DNA of 64,000 nucleotides, taken from positions 1 through 64,000 of the forward strand of contig NZ_CANLTR010000017.1 of assembly GCF_947494055.1 (NCBI RefSeq), in the 5' to 3' direction. The first letter of the stretch is position 1. Each line of letters begins with the position of its first letter. The notes under the pieces were generated by a model. It did no database searches and was not told the DNA's origin. It saw nothing but the letters and a program-made list of their open reading frames with translations. The translations under genes were made by a program, and so were the position numbers. This document shows, piece by piece, positions 38,722 through 47,552 of this stretch. This DNA is from an uncultured Jannaschia sp. (GTDB lineage: Bacteria > Pseudomonadota > Alphaproteobacteria > Rhodobacterales > Rhodobacteraceae).

Positions 38722-40089
38722 ATGACCCGGATCGGCCTCCTCCCCCTCGCCCGGCCCACCTTCGACATGCCCTTCGCCGAGGAGAAGCTCGCGGCGATGC
38801 TGGAGCGCCTCGACGCACACGGCGCGGCGCTTGTCGGCCCGCGCGTCCCCATCCTCGATGCCGATGCGGCCGCCGCCGCGCTGGCCGAGATCGTGGAGAC
38901 CGGCTGCGACCGCCTCCTGATCCTGCAGCTGACCTTCACCGATGCCGGCACCGCGGCCGCCGCCGCCGCAACCGGCCTGCCGCTGTCGATCTGGGCCGTG
39001 CCCGAGCCGCGCAGCGGCGGGCGGCTCCGCCTCAACGCCTTCTGCGGGCTGAACCTCGCGAGCCACGCCCTGTCGCTGCGCGGAACGGCCTTCGCCTGGG
39101 CCTACGGCGACCCCGACGGCCTGCCCGACGATTCGCTGGACGCGCTTCTCGACGGCACCCGCCTCGCGGGACGGCTCGACGGCGCGCCCCCGGCGGGCCC
39201 GTCCGACGCGCCCCCCCGCCCCTTCCGGATCGCCCGGATCGGCGCGCATCCCGACGGGTTCGATACCTGCGCCTACGACCCCGCCCGGCTGCGCGCGCTG
39301 ACCGGGACGGAGGTGGACGAGATCGCGCTCGCGACCCTGTTCGACACGGCAGGCTGCGTGCCGGAGGCGGAGACCGCCGGCCTCCGGACCCGCGCGGGAC
39401 GCGAGCTCGCCGGGCTCGACGATGTCGATGCGGGCGAGCTCGACCGGTCCCTCCGCCTCAAGGCGGCGCTCTCGCGGTTGCGGACGGAAGGCGGCTACGA
39501 CGCCTTCGCGATCCGCTGCTGGCCGGAATGCTTCACCGAATACGGCGGCGCGGTCTGCGGCCCCGTGGCGATGATGGCCGAGGACGGTACGCCCTGCGCC
39601 TGCGAGGCCGACGTCTACGGCGCGCTGAGCCAGCTCGTCCTCGGAGAGGCTGCGCAGGCGCCGGTCTTCCTCACCGACCTCGTGGACATGGATGCAGAGG
39701 ACGACAGCGCCGTGCTCTGGCATTGCGGCCAGGCGCCGCTCTCGATGCGCGACCCGGACGCCCCGGCCCGGGCCGCGATCCATTCCAATCGCCGGATGCC
39801 CCTGCTCTACCAGTTCCCGCTGAAGCCCGGCCGCGTGACCCTGATGCGCGTCAGCCAGTCCCACGACCAACCGAAGATGATCCTCGCCGGCGCGGAGATG
39901 CTGGCACGCCCCCTCGCCTTCTCCGGCACCTCCGGTGTCCTGCGCTTCGACCGTCCCGTCGCCAGCCTCCTGCCCGACCTGATCGCCGCGGGCACGGAGC
40001 ATCACATGGCGCTGGCCTACGGCGACCACCAACCGGCCCTGCGACGACGCGCGGCGGCGCTCGGCCTGCCGCTTCTGGAACTCACATGA
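38722..40089 (+). CDS. L-fucose/arabinose isomerase-like sugar isomerase family protein
   Basis: A 455-residue protein with the overall layout of fucose/arabinose isomerases: an N-terminal Rossmann-like half (IGLLPLARPTFDMPFAEEKL; RLLILQLTFTDAGTAAAAAA) and a C-terminal half with AIRCWPECFTEYGGAVCGPV, ACEADVYGALSQLVLGEAAQ, PVFLTDLVDMDAEDD and an H-containing HCGQAPLSM. The Glu/Asp/His metal-ligand pattern of the family (Glu in CEAD, Asp in DLVDMD, His later) is plausible. It probably isomerises an aldose imported by the transporter just upstream; the sugar is unknown. The ATG at 38722 has GGAG upstream. Its stop overlaps the next start (ATGA). Confidence 0.68.
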   Translation: MTRIGLLPLARPTFDMPFAEEKLAAMLERLDAHGAALVGPRVPILDADAAAAALAEIVETGCDRLLILQLTFTDAGTAAAAAATGLPLSIWAVPEPRSGGRLRLNAFCGLNLASHALSLRGTAFAWAYGDPDGLPDDSLDALLDGTRLAGRLDGAPPAGPSDAPPRPFRIARIGAHPDGFDTCAYDPARLRALTGTEVDEIALATLFDTAGCVPEAETAGLRTRAGRELAGLDDVDAGELDRSLRLKAALSRLRTEGGYDAFAIRCWPECFTEYGGAVCGPVAMMAEDGTPCACEADVYGALSQLVLGEAAQAPVFLTDLVDMDAEDDSAVLWHCGQAPLSMRDPDAPARAAIHSNRRMPLLYQFPLKPGRVTLMRVSQSHDQPKMILAGAEMLARPLAFSGTSGVLRFDRPVASLLPDLIAAGTEHHMALAYGDHQPALRRRAAALGLPLLELT

Positions 40090-41180
40090 CCATACGCTAC
40101 GGACTCATCGGCGCCGGCATGATGGGACAGGAACATATACGGAACATCGCCCTGCTCGACGGCGTCGCGATCACCGCCATCGCCGACCCCGACGACACGA
40201 TGCGCGACGCCGCCCGACAGCTTCAGGGCGGCATCGCGCGCGCCTTCGCGGATTGGCGCGACATGCTGTCGGCCGATCTCTGCGACGCCTACGTCATCGC
40301 CTCGCCGAATGACGCCCATTACGAAACACTGCAAATGCTCCTTCGCGTCGAGAAGCCGATACTCTGCGAGAAGCCGCTTTGCACCACGCTCGATCATTGC
40401 CGCGAGATCGCCGCGCTGCAGGCCACGCGGCGCGCCCCGCTCTTGGTCGGGATGGAATACCGCTACATGCCTCCGGTCCAGCGTCTGCTGGACACCGTGC
40501 AGGCCGGAACCATCGGCCGCCCGATCATGCTCTCGATCCGGGAGCACCGCTTTCCGTTCCTGCCGAAGGTCGGCGGGTGGAACCGCTTCGCGCGGCGCAC
40601 CGGCGGGACGCTCGTCGAGAAGTGCTGCCATTTTTGGGACCTCATGCGCCTGATGCTCCGAAGCGATCCGATCCGCGTCTACGCCTCTGCGGGTTGCGAC
40701 ATCAATCACCTCGACCGAATCTACGAGGGCGAGAGTTCGGACATGACCGACAACGCCTTCGTCATCCTGGATTTCGCCAACGGTACGCGCGGAATGCTCG
40801 ACCTCTGCATGTTCGCCGAGGGCTCCCGCTGGCAGGAGGTCATCACCCTCACCGGACCCAAGGGCAGCGTCGAGGCCCGCATCCCGGGCCCGCCCCGTTT
40901 CTTCCGTGGCGAATTGCCGGAATCCGAGGTCGCGCTCTCGGACCGCGCATCCGGCATCGAGCGTGTGTCCACTATCCCAATCGATCCCGCCATCCTCGCC
41001 GCCGGCGATCACCACGGCGCGACCTACTACCAACACGTCCGGTTCGCCGACCTGGTTCGCCGGGGTCATGGTCCAGCTGAGGTCGATGCGTCGGACGGCG
41101 TCTGGTCCGTCCTTGTCGGCGCCGCGGCCGAGGAATCGGCGCGAACTGGGCGTGCCATCGAACTCGTACCTCTCGGCTAG
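40086..41180 (+). CDS. Gfo/Idh/MocA-family sugar dehydrogenase
   Basis: A 364-residue NAD(P)-dependent oxidoreductase. The nucleotide-binding motif is YGLIGAGMMGQEHIRNIALL. The family EKP motif is ILCEKPLCTTL, with catalytic Lys. A C-terminal beta domain contains RRTGGTLVEKCCHFWDLMRL, where GGxxxxxxxHxxD is the usual catalytic segment (here with Cys-His). It oxidises a cyclic polyol or sugar. It ends the operon with importer and isomerase-like gene. The substrate is unassigned. Confidence 0.8.
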   Translation: MTIRYGLIGAGMMGQEHIRNIALLDGVAITAIADPDDTMRDAARQLQGGIARAFADWRDMLSADLCDAYVIASPNDAHYETLQMLLRVEKPILCEKPLCTTLDHCREIAALQATRRAPLLVGMEYRYMPPVQRLLDTVQAGTIGRPIMLSIREHRFPFLPKVGGWNRFARRTGGTLVEKCCHFWDLMRLMLRSDPIRVYASAGCDINHLDRIYEGESSDMTDNAFVILDFANGTRGMLDLCMFAEGSRWQEVITLTGPKGSVEARIPGPPRFFRGELPESEVALSDRASGIERVSTIPIDPAILAAGDHHGATYYQHVRFADLVRRGHGPAEVDASDGVWSVLVGAAAEESARTGRAIELVPLG

Positions 41181-41357
41181 TTCTCGCATACGTCACGGAA
41201 GCAAGCGTGCTCGTGCAAGTGCCACAGTAAGTGAGCCGTCCGTGACCCCCCGAGAGCAATGCGTCAGCTACACGCGCTTATCTACATGTTGCTTTTCGAC
41301 TTTCTGAAAACCTGGCGGACAGTAGCCGCTGGCAGAAAATAGATACCGGCATCTGTC

Positions 41358-41373
41358 GTTCACAGCTGAGAAC
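41358..41373. other. parS-type partition site, copy 1
   Basis: GTTCACAGCTGAGAAC matches the repABC parS pattern GTTNNNNGCNNNNAAC, with one mismatch from perfect symmetry. It lies 31 bp (three helical turns) before copy 2, just past the 3' end of repC. Confidence 0.7.
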
Positions 41374-41387
41374 TTAGGTGGTTCCTA

Positions 41388-41405
41388 GGTTCACAGCTGT
41401 GAACC
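41388..41405. other. parS-type partition site, copy 2, overlapping the repC stop codon
   Basis: GGTTCACAGCTGTGAACC is a perfect 18-bp palindrome whose core fits GTTNNNNGCNNNNAAC. The repC stop (TGA on the minus strand, bases 41391-41393) and the last codons for Gly-Ser-Gln-Leu lie inside it. RepB is the expected binder. Confidence 0.8.
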
Positions 41406-42608
41406 TGACAGATATTCCGAGTTCGAGCTTCTTCGCATTAGAGAAAGGATATCCGAGGATTTACGCCGAACCTGCGAGGTCAGTGCAGTGAAATATGCAT
41501 TCGGAGATGCGATATGTGCAAAGCGTTGAAGGACGATGGCGACCACGACCGAAGCGCGTTGGAGTCCGATTGCTTTTATTGCTCGGTCCCAAGCATGCAT
41601 CGATATGCCTGTCATTGGTCGGATGATTGAAGCTAGTCGCGTTACTTCGTTCCAATTGCGGATCGGGGTTGGACTATACGTCTGCAGTTCGGAGCAGCTC
41701 GCGAGAAGTGACTGTAGCGTCATATCGCAGTCCGGTCGGCTTCTGGCGGAAGGTATATTCTCCGACCTGATTACTGCTTGAACATGGCGATCGTCATGAT
41801 CCGATCGGTTCAGGCTGGACGGATCGCCTATCTTATATTCTTCTTCTTTGGATTCCTGTTTGTGCTGCTCATTCTGGTCGTCGGAGGTGCTCGGGTCCGT
41901 ACGGTGCAGGGCGTCGTGGATATGGGCAAGCGACGCGTTCAGGCTGTCGATGATCTCTTGTAGTTGGGTCGAGGATAGACGACGGCGGATGTGCTGCGCG
42001 GCAGTGCGGGCTTGGTTTGCCAGTCGGTCCCAGACGTTGCGGTCGGAAGCGTTGGTTCGGCCGTAGCTCGCGAGGTTGGCTAGGTCGCGGCACATGAGGC
42101 TTGCCGTGTGGCGGGCTTGATTGGCCGCTTCGGTTTCCGCGCGGGCGGCACCGGCGGCGGTTTCGATCTCGTCGAAACGGCGGGTGAGGGGGGTGAGGTC
42201 GAGGCCGAAGACGTCGGGGCCGTCGGCGTTGCGTCGGACGTAGCGCTTGCCGTTGGGGCTGTCGCGGCGAAGGATCAGGCCGGCCTCGACCAGATGCGCG
42301 ACGTGGCGGCGCATGGTGGAGCAGGGCATGCCGTTCAGACGCTCGCAGATCGCGGCGTTCGAGGCGTGGACGATGTGGCCGGCAGGGCTTTCGCCCAGGC
42401 GGTCGCCCTTGTGGAAGCTTAGGAGGGCCTGCAGGACGGTCAGGGTCCGGTCGGACAGGCCTAGTCCCTTGCGGGCGGCGCGGAGCGCGTGGAGCACGGC
42501 CCATTTGTCGACCGGCGCGGATTTGGCGGACGTGTCGGTGATGTCCCGACGGCGCAGCATCGCGGCGTCGACCGCCCGTCGGAACGGGGTCACGGGGTTG
42601 TAGCCCAT
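41391..42608 (-). CDS. repC: Plasmid replication initiator RepC
   Basis: A 405-residue RepC. The N-terminal domain has KWAVLHALRAARKGLGLSDR and LTVLQALLSFHKGD, then HASNAAICERLNGMPCSTMR, a winged-helix DNA-binding part with TMRRHVAHLVEAGLILRRDS. A variable hydrophilic middle precedes a C-terminal helix bundle (WNEVTRLASIIRPMTGISMH). RepC initiates replication, and in this family the origin lies within repC itself. It is third in the repABC order on the minus strand, separated from repB by the 176-bp antisense-RNA region. Its AT content rises toward the 3' half (about 41700-41900). Confidence 0.93.
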   Translation of the reverse strand: MGYNPVTPFRRAVDAAMLRRRDITDTSAKSAPVDKWAVLHALRAARKGLGLSDRTLTVLQALLSFHKGDRLGESPAGHIVHASNAAICERLNGMPCSTMRRHVAHLVEAGLILRRDSPNGKRYVRRNADGPDVFGLDLTPLTRRFDEIETAAGAARAETEAANQARHTASLMCRDLANLASYGRTNASDRNVWDRLANQARTAAQHIRRRLSSTQLQEIIDSLNASLAHIHDALHRTDPSTSDDQNEQHKQESKEEEYKIGDPSSLNRSDHDDRHVQAVIRSENIPSARSRPDCDMTLQSLLASCSELQTYSPTPIRNWNEVTRLASIIRPMTGISMHAWDRAIKAIGLQRASVVVAIVLQRFAHIASPNAYFTALTSQVRRKSSDILSLMRRSSNSEYLSGSQL

Positions 42609-42784
42609 ATCGATATGTCACGAAGACAAAACTTCTTCGGGCCGCGAATCACGAGGGACTTGCGGAAGGGGAACGGGATCGCTACCTTGAAAGTGCGAAA
42701 GACAAGGTTGGGTCTCGTGGAGCTTCGGCTTTGCGGGGCCCGATTTCGTTTCGGCTCTGGCGTGCCTCCTTGGTTGGGTTCGGT
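42609..42784 (+). ncRNA. repB-repC intergenic region, expected to encode the antisense incompatibility RNA
   Basis: In repABC plasmids the repB-repC gap encodes a small antisense RNA, transcribed opposite to rep genes, that limits RepC. This 176-bp gap has the right size and place. Structures visible are a GAAG-acaaaa-CTTC hairpin near the repC start and the GC-rich segment CTTCGGCTTTGCGGGGCCCG. I cannot fix the promoter or exact ends. Confidence 0.5.
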
Positions 42785-43798
42785 TCAGTCTTCGGCGCGC
42801 CGCGTCCAGCGGGCGTGAAGGTCGGTAAGGATCGTCTGCGCCTCGGCTTCGAGCCAGTCCGCGAAGGGACCGTTCTCCACGTCGAGCCGCAGCGCGGTGT
42901 CGGAACGTTGCAGGGTCGCCGCGCGTTTCCCCTGTAGTTTCAATGACTTGATCTGTTTCTTCGGCGTCCGGACGGGGCGCTTTGCCGGCCGTGTCACGGC
43001 GCGGAAGACCGCCTCGAAGGCCGCGCCGGACGGGTCGGGCGCGTCGGCGACCGCGCCGGAAAGGGCAGGGGCCACGGCGATGTCGGTCTGCACCCGCTCG
43101 GCCAGGTCGATGAGCCCGGCCCGGTCCGCGCCGGTCTCGGCGACCGCGCGGCCGAGCGCGTCCCAGCGGGGCCGGCCGATCCCGTGGGCCGGGCCGATCG
43201 CCTGCGCGAGATCGGGGCCGACCATCTCGAGGATGGTCAGCGCCATCGAGATCGCGGATTTCGCGACGGTCAGCACCTCGGCCACCTCGGTCTGGGTGCC
43301 GAAGCCCGAGCGGACGAGCTCCCGTGCGAACAAGGCCTTCTCGATGAAGGACAGGTCGCGCCGGGCCATGTTCTCGGAGACCTGCGCACGCACGGCGGCG
43401 TCGTCGTCGAGGCTGGCCACGAGGGCGCGGACCTTCGTCACCTTGTCGGAGGAGCGCACCGCCTCCAGCCGGCGGCGGCCGTAGACAAGAAGGTAGCGGT
43501 CCGCGTCGCTGGGGTGACGGCGCACCAGGATCGGGACGACCTGTCCGTTGGCCTCGATCGCGTCGCGCAGATCGGCGACGTCCTCGGGCTCCAGCCGGTC
43601 GGCGATGCGGTCGTCGACGATGGCGTAGGGGTCGAGATCCCAGACCCGGTGGGCGTCCACCGCGTCGCGCGCCGAGCGCAGCGCACGGTTGGAGGCGGCC
43701 ATCGCCCCCGGCGCCGCGGCCTCGGGGGCGGGCAGGGGGCTACCGGCGGCGGCGAGGCCGTCGAGCATCGACATCCGGCGCTTCCTGCTGTCGCTCAT
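42785..43798 (-). CDS. repB: Plasmid partition protein RepB (ParB family)
   Basis: A 337-residue ParB-type protein. Near residue 50 is the ParB N-domain (LDPYAIVDDRIADRLEPEDV, then GQVVPILVRRHPSDADRYLL with the VYGRRRLEAVR box). A helix-turn-helix follows (GTQTEVAEVLTVAKSAISMA), then RepB-type C-domain with KSLKLQGKRAATLQRSDTAL. It binds parS and works with RepA. Its ATG overlaps the repA stop in ATGA. Confidence 0.93.
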   Translation of the reverse strand: MSDSRKRRMSMLDGLAAAGSPLPAPEAAAPGAMAASNRALRSARDAVDAHRVWDLDPYAIVDDRIADRLEPEDVADLRDAIEANGQVVPILVRRHPSDADRYLLVYGRRRLEAVRSSDKVTKVRALVASLDDDAAVRAQVSENMARRDLSFIEKALFARELVRSGFGTQTEVAEVLTVAKSAISMALTILEMVGPDLAQAIGPAHGIGRPRWDALGRAVAETGADRAGLIDLAERVQTDIAVAPALSGAVADAPDPSGAAFEAVFRAVTRPAKRPVRTPKKQIKSLKLQGKRAATLQRSDTALRLDVENGPFADWLEAEAQTILTDLHARWTRRAED

Positions 43799-45003
43799 GA
43801 CCCCTTCCTCGGGTCCGGCGTCCGGCCCCAGGTCCGCTGGATGAGCTGCGCGATCTCGTCGTTGACGGCGTTCAGGCTCTCCATCGCGCGGTCGTAGGTG
43901 GACCGGGTGAAGGCGCTGCGCTCCACCTCGTAGAGCGTCTGCTTGGTGAGGCCGGCATCGGAGATGGCGGTGGATTTCAGCATCGTCGCGTTCAGCACCT
44001 TCTCGCCGTACATCGTGCGCAGGAAGGCGACGATGCGGTTTTGCGGCGCGTCCGTCGGCTCGTAGCGGGTGAGCAGGTAGCGGATCCAGTCGTGCGACAT
44101 GTCCGCCCCGCTCTCGGCGATGACGTCCATCAGGTCGGCGGTCATGCGCAGGAATTGCGACATCGACATCACGTCGAGCATCTCGGGGTGGATCGTCACC
44201 AGCACGCCGGTCGCCGCCGAGAGGGCCGACATGGTGAGGAAGCCCAGCTGCGGCGGGCAGTCGATCACCACCACGTCGTAATCGGCATCGACCTGCGCCA
44301 GCGCCTCGCGGACGCGGAAGAAGAACAGCCCGGCCTCGTTCCGGGCCAGCGCGCGTGGGGTGTCGTGCTCGAAATCCATCAGGTCGAGATTGCCGGGCAC
44401 GAGGTCGAGATTCGGGATGTAGGTCGGCCGGATCACGTCGCGGATCGGCAGCGGATCCTCGTAGCGGATCGCGTCGTAGAGCGTGCCGCCGTCGCGCAGG
44501 TCGAATTCGGGCTGCACCCCGTGCAGCGCGGTGAAGGAGGCCTGCGGGTCGAGGTCGATGCCGAGGACGCGGTAGCCGGTGAGCGCCAGACGCTGCGCCA
44601 GATGCGCCGAGGAGGTGGTCTTGCCGGACCCGCCCTTGAAGTTCATCACCGCGACGATCTGCAGGTGGTCGCCCTCGCGGCGGCCGGGCAGGTAGTCGCC
44701 GGGGCGGCGCGCGGTCTTCTCGAGCAGCACGCGGAGCGCCTGGACGTCGCCCGCGGAGTAGAGGCGCCGGTTGCCGGCCGTGGTCTCGGGGGAGGGGCCC
44801 TTGCCCTCGAGGTGCAGCTTGCGCAGGTAGCTGTCGTTGACGCCGAGGAGCGCGGCGGCCTCGCCGGAGGTGAAGCGGCGCATCTGCTTGGTGGCGTCGG
44901 GGGGGAACAGGCTCTCGCGCTGGTTGTGGAGCTGCGCGGCGAGCCATTCGGAATGCTGTCGGATGACCGCGTTCAGGTCGTCCTGTTGGAACGTGACGTT
45001 CAT
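43795..45003 (-). CDS. repA: Plasmid partition ATPase RepA (ParA family)
   Basis: A 402-residue ParA-type ATPase. An N-terminal MerR-like helix-turn-helix (FTSGEAAALLGVNDSYLRKL) precedes the deviant Walker A motif MNFKGGSGKTTSSAHLAQ (about residues 120-137), Walker B-like VVVIDCPPQLGFLTMSA, and the motif GIDLDPQASFT. It partitions the replicon with RepB and represses its own operon. The ATG at 45003 has GGAGAGG five bases upstream. Confidence 0.93.
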   Translation of the reverse strand: MNVTFQQDDLNAVIRQHSEWLAAQLHNQRESLFPPDATKQMRRFTSGEAAALLGVNDSYLRKLHLEGKGPSPETTAGNRRLYSAGDVQALRVLLEKTARRPGDYLPGRREGDHLQIVAVMNFKGGSGKTTSSAHLAQRLALTGYRVLGIDLDPQASFTALHGVQPEFDLRDGGTLYDAIRYEDPLPIRDVIRPTYIPNLDLVPGNLDLMDFEHDTPRALARNEAGLFFFRVREALAQVDADYDVVVIDCPPQLGFLTMSALSAATGVLVTIHPEMLDVMSMSQFLRMTADLMDVIAESGADMSHDWIRYLLTRYEPTDAPQNRIVAFLRTMYGEKVLNATMLKSTAISDAGLTKQTLYEVERSAFTRSTYDRAMESLNAVNDEIAQLIQRTWGRTPDPRKGS

Positions 45004-45043
45004 CTGCCTCTCCGCCGCCGCGACCCGGCCCAGATGAGGGGGA

Positions 45044-45085
45044 CGTGATCACGGTATCTCGCGTTTACCCGCGTATTTCCGTGAT
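45044..45085. promoter_or_regulatory. Palindromic region upstream of repA, probable repABC promoter/operator
   Basis: ATCACGG at 45048-45054 is mirrored by CCGTGAT at 45079-45085; extended 16-base arms match at 12 positions around a short AT-rich centre. CGTGATCACG at 45044-45053 is a second short palindrome. Its distance of about 40-80 bp from the repA start suits RepA autoregulation. Confidence 0.5.
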
Positions 45086-45177
45086 TGATGGCAGAGGCGG
45101 TGGATTCGCGCAACCGCTTTCGTGCGGGGGCCGGGTTGGCGAGGTTCGACAGGGGCCGCCCGGCCGGGCGGAATGGT

Positions 45178-45582
45178 TCAGACGCCGGGGTCGAGCACGG
45201 GCGCGCCCGTCGGTTCGTGGTGGCGCAGATTGCGCGTGACCACCGTCAGCCCGTGGGTGAGCGCCGTGGCGGCGATCATCAGGTCGGCGGAGGCGTGGCC
45301 CAGGCGCGCGGAGAGGTCGCCCCAGAGCGCGGCCTCGTCCGGGCCGAAGGGGAGGATGCGGCTGTCGTAGTCGCGGCGCAGGGTGGCGAACCACGCGTCG
45401 AGTTCGGCGGCGAAGACCGTGTCGCGCGGGCGCTGCAGGGCGATGCCGCGGGCGATCTCGCCGATGGTGACGGCGCTGAGCCAGAGGTCGCGGTCGGCCA
45501 CGCCGTCGAACCAGCGCGCGACCCTCGGGTTGCGGTCGGGGCGGCGCAGGAGCGAGAGCACGTCGGTGTCGAGGAGATACAC
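45178..45582 (-). CDS. vapC: VapC-type PIN-domain toxin
   Basis: A 134-residue PIN nuclease. Conserved acidic residues appear in YLLDTDVLSLLRRPDR (first Asp), TIGEIARGIALQRP (Glu) and HASADLMIAATALTHGLTVV (Asp), with a final VTRNLRHHE. It should cleave RNA when free of antitoxin. The GTG start at 45582 abuts the antitoxin stop codon (45583-45585) without a gap. Confidence 0.88.
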   Translation of the reverse strand: MYLLDTDVLSLLRRPDRNPRVARWFDGVADRDLWLSAVTIGEIARGIALQRPRDTVFAAELDAWFATLRRDYDSRILPFGPDEAALWGDLSARLGHASADLMIAATALTHGLTVVTRNLRHHEPTGAPVLDPGV

Positions 45583-45834
45583 CTAGAGGTCGACGTCGCG
45601 CGGCTCGATCGGGGCGCGGGGGAAGGGGTCCTCGGCGCCGGGCCGGTCGGGCAGGGCGGCCAGATGCGCGCGCAGTCCGGCGGCGCGGGAAGCGGCCTCG
45701 GTCGCGCGCCATTGCTCGGCGGCGACGACGACGACGGCGGGGCGGCCGCGGCGCGTCACCTCCTGCGGCGTGCCGGCAAGCGCGGCGTCCACGACCGCGC
45801 TGAACCGGGCCTTGGCGTCCTGTAGCGACCACAT
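45583..45834 (-). CDS. Phd/YefM-type antitoxin
   Basis: An 83-residue protein with the Phd/YefM N-terminal DNA-binding fold: WSLQDAKARFSAVVDAALAG, then PQEVTRRGRPAVVVVAAEQW, and an acidic Pro-rich tail that would wrap the toxin. It neutralises the VapC toxin directly downstream. AGGGAGGAT precedes the ATG. A 20-bp imperfect palindrome upstream is its likely operator. Confidence 0.85.
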   Translation of the reverse strand: MWSLQDAKARFSAVVDAALAGTPQEVTRRGRPAVVVVAAEQWRATEAASRAAGLRAHLAALPDRPGAEDPFPRAPIEPRDVDL

Positions 45835-45846
45835 GGGCGATCCTCC

Positions 45847-45866
45847 CTGACCAGTTGCCTAGTCAG
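45847..45866. promoter_or_regulatory. Candidate operator of the toxin-antitoxin pair
   Basis: CTGACCAGTTGCCTAGTCAG is an imperfect inverted repeat (8 of 10 arm positions) 13 bases upstream of the antitoxin start, overlapping the probable ribosome site. It fits autoregulation by the toxin-antitoxin complex. Confidence 0.45.
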
Positions 45867-46159
45867 ATAGCGCGGCGGGGGCGGCGGCGCAAGCCTGGGG
45901 TGAAGGGGTCATGTGCCGCGGCGCGCAGGGATCGGCGGGGCGCGGGCGGGACCCCGATCCACGCGGGGGGTCGGACGACGCCTGTCCTATCCGTTCGCTT
46001 TGTGCGAGAGGGTGGGCACAGGTCGAGGCAGAGGGTTCGACGGATGAGGCCCCGTTTCCGCGAGGACGATCACCGGACCCCGCCGGTCCCGCCCCCGGAT
46101 CGCGGGACCGCTGCCACGCCCGGCCCGTCCCGTCCGAACGCAACCTCACGGAGCTTTCC
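45867..46159. other. Intergenic region between toxin-antitoxin pair and aminotransferase
   Basis: About 290 bp of GC-rich sequence (the gene-free gap is 45835-46159). No gene, repeat or regulatory element that I can support. It must contain the aminotransferase promoter. Confidence 0.4.
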
Positions 46160-47545
46160 ATGACCAAGATGTCCAATTCCCTCGTCGCCTCGGACATGGC
46201 GCATTCGATGCATCCCTACACCAACATGCGCGCGCACGAGCGCGACGGGCCGATGATCATCGCCCGCGGCGACGGCGTGCATGTCTACGATGCGGGCGGC
46301 AAGGAATACATCGAGGGGATGGCCGGGCTCTGGTCGGTGGCGCTCGGCTTCTCCGAGCCGCGCCTGCGGGAGGCGGCGATGCGGCAGATGGAGGCGCTGC
46401 CCTACTACCACAGCTTCGCCCACAAGGCGCACGAGCCGGCGATCCTGCTGGCCGAGAAGCTGGCCGAGATGTCGCCGGGCGACCTGAACCGGGTGTTCTT
46501 CACCAATTCGGGCTCCGAGGCCAACGACACCGTCGTCAAGATGGTCTGGTTCATGAACAACGCGCTCGGCCGGCCCGAGAAGAAGAAGTTCCTCGCGCGA
46601 AACCGGGGCTATCACGGGATCACCATCGCGTCGGGCTCGCTGACCGGGCTGCCGTCGAACCACCGCGATTTCGACCTGCCGGCGATCCCGGTCACCCACC
46701 TGACCACCCCGCATCACTGGCGCGAGGGGCATGACGGCGAGGACGAGGCCGCCTTCACGGCGCGGCTTCTGAAGGAGGCCGAGGACACGATCCTCGCCGA
46801 GGGGCCCGAGACCATCGCGGCCTTCATCGGCGAGCCGGTGATCGGCGCGGGGGGCGTGATGACCCCGCCCGAGGGCTACTGGCCCGGCATCGCCGCGCTC
46901 TGCCGGAAACACGACATCCTGCTGGTCTCCGACGAGGTGATCAACGGGTTCGGGCGGCTCGGCACGACCTTCGGCTGCGAGCGCTACGACTTCGTGCCCG
47001 ACATCATGGTGACCTCGAAGCAGCTCACCTCCTCCTACATGCCGCTGGCCGCGATCATGGTCTCCGACCGGGTCTACGACGCCATCGCCGACAACACCGA
47101 CCGGATCGGCACGTTCGGCCACGGCTTCACCGGATCGGGGCATCCGGTCACGACCGCGGTCGGGCTCGAGAACCTGGCGATCATGCAGGAGCGCGACCTG
47201 ATCGGGAACGCCGCGCGGCTGGGGCCGGTCCTGCAGGCGGGCCTGCGCGAACGGCTGGCCGACAACCCGCTGGTCGGCGAGGTTCGGGGCGTGGGTCTCA
47301 TCGCCGGGGCCGAGCTGGTGGCCGACCGCGCGGCGAAGGCGTCCTTCGATCCGAAGCTCGGCGTGCCGGCCCGGGTCGCGCGGCTCGCGCAGGAGGCGGG
47401 GCTGATCTGCCGGCCGGTCTACGACACGGTCTGCCTCTGCCCGCCGATGATCGTGAGCGAGGCGGATATCGGCCGCATCCTCGACCGCTTCTGCGGCGCC
47501 TTCGACGCGGCGGCGGACTGGGCCCGCGGGGAAGGCCTCGTCTGA
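46160..47545 (+). CDS. Class III PLP-dependent aminotransferase (omega-transaminase type)
   Basis: A 461-residue aminotransferase. PLP contacts are NSGSEAND (about 116-123), the stacking region RNRGYHGITIASGS, Asp258 in LLVSDEVINGFGRLG, and Schiff-base Lys287 in MVTSKQLTSSYMPL. A C-terminal Arg-containing RPVYDTVCLCPPMIV closes the fold. Members use pyruvate with a diamine, omega-amino acid or taurine. Candidates here include polyamine or diaminobutyrate use (the doeA-doeB pathway needs an aminotransferase), but this is inference. The ATG at 46160 begins at family homology. Confidence 0.82.
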   Translation: MTKMSNSLVASDMAHSMHPYTNMRAHERDGPMIIARGDGVHVYDAGGKEYIEGMAGLWSVALGFSEPRLREAAMRQMEALPYYHSFAHKAHEPAILLAEKLAEMSPGDLNRVFFTNSGSEANDTVVKMVWFMNNALGRPEKKKFLARNRGYHGITIASGSLTGLPSNHRDFDLPAIPVTHLTTPHHWREGHDGEDEAAFTARLLKEAEDTILAEGPETIAAFIGEPVIGAGGVMTPPEGYWPGIAALCRKHDILLVSDEVINGFGRLGTTFGCERYDFVPDIMVTSKQLTSSYMPLAAIMVSDRVYDAIADNTDRIGTFGHGFTGSGHPVTTAVGLENLAIMQERDLIGNAARLGPVLQAGLRERLADNPLVGEVRGVGLIAGAELVADRAAKASFDPKLGVPARVARLAQEAGLICRPVYDTVCLCPPMIVSEADIGRILDRFCGAFDAAADWARGEGLV

Positions 47546-47552
47546 CCAATCG

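Noticed and set aside
41181-41357. Possible small gene after the dehydrogenase
   Set aside because: No frame of convincing length or coding character; the stretch is the lower-GC partition-site region.
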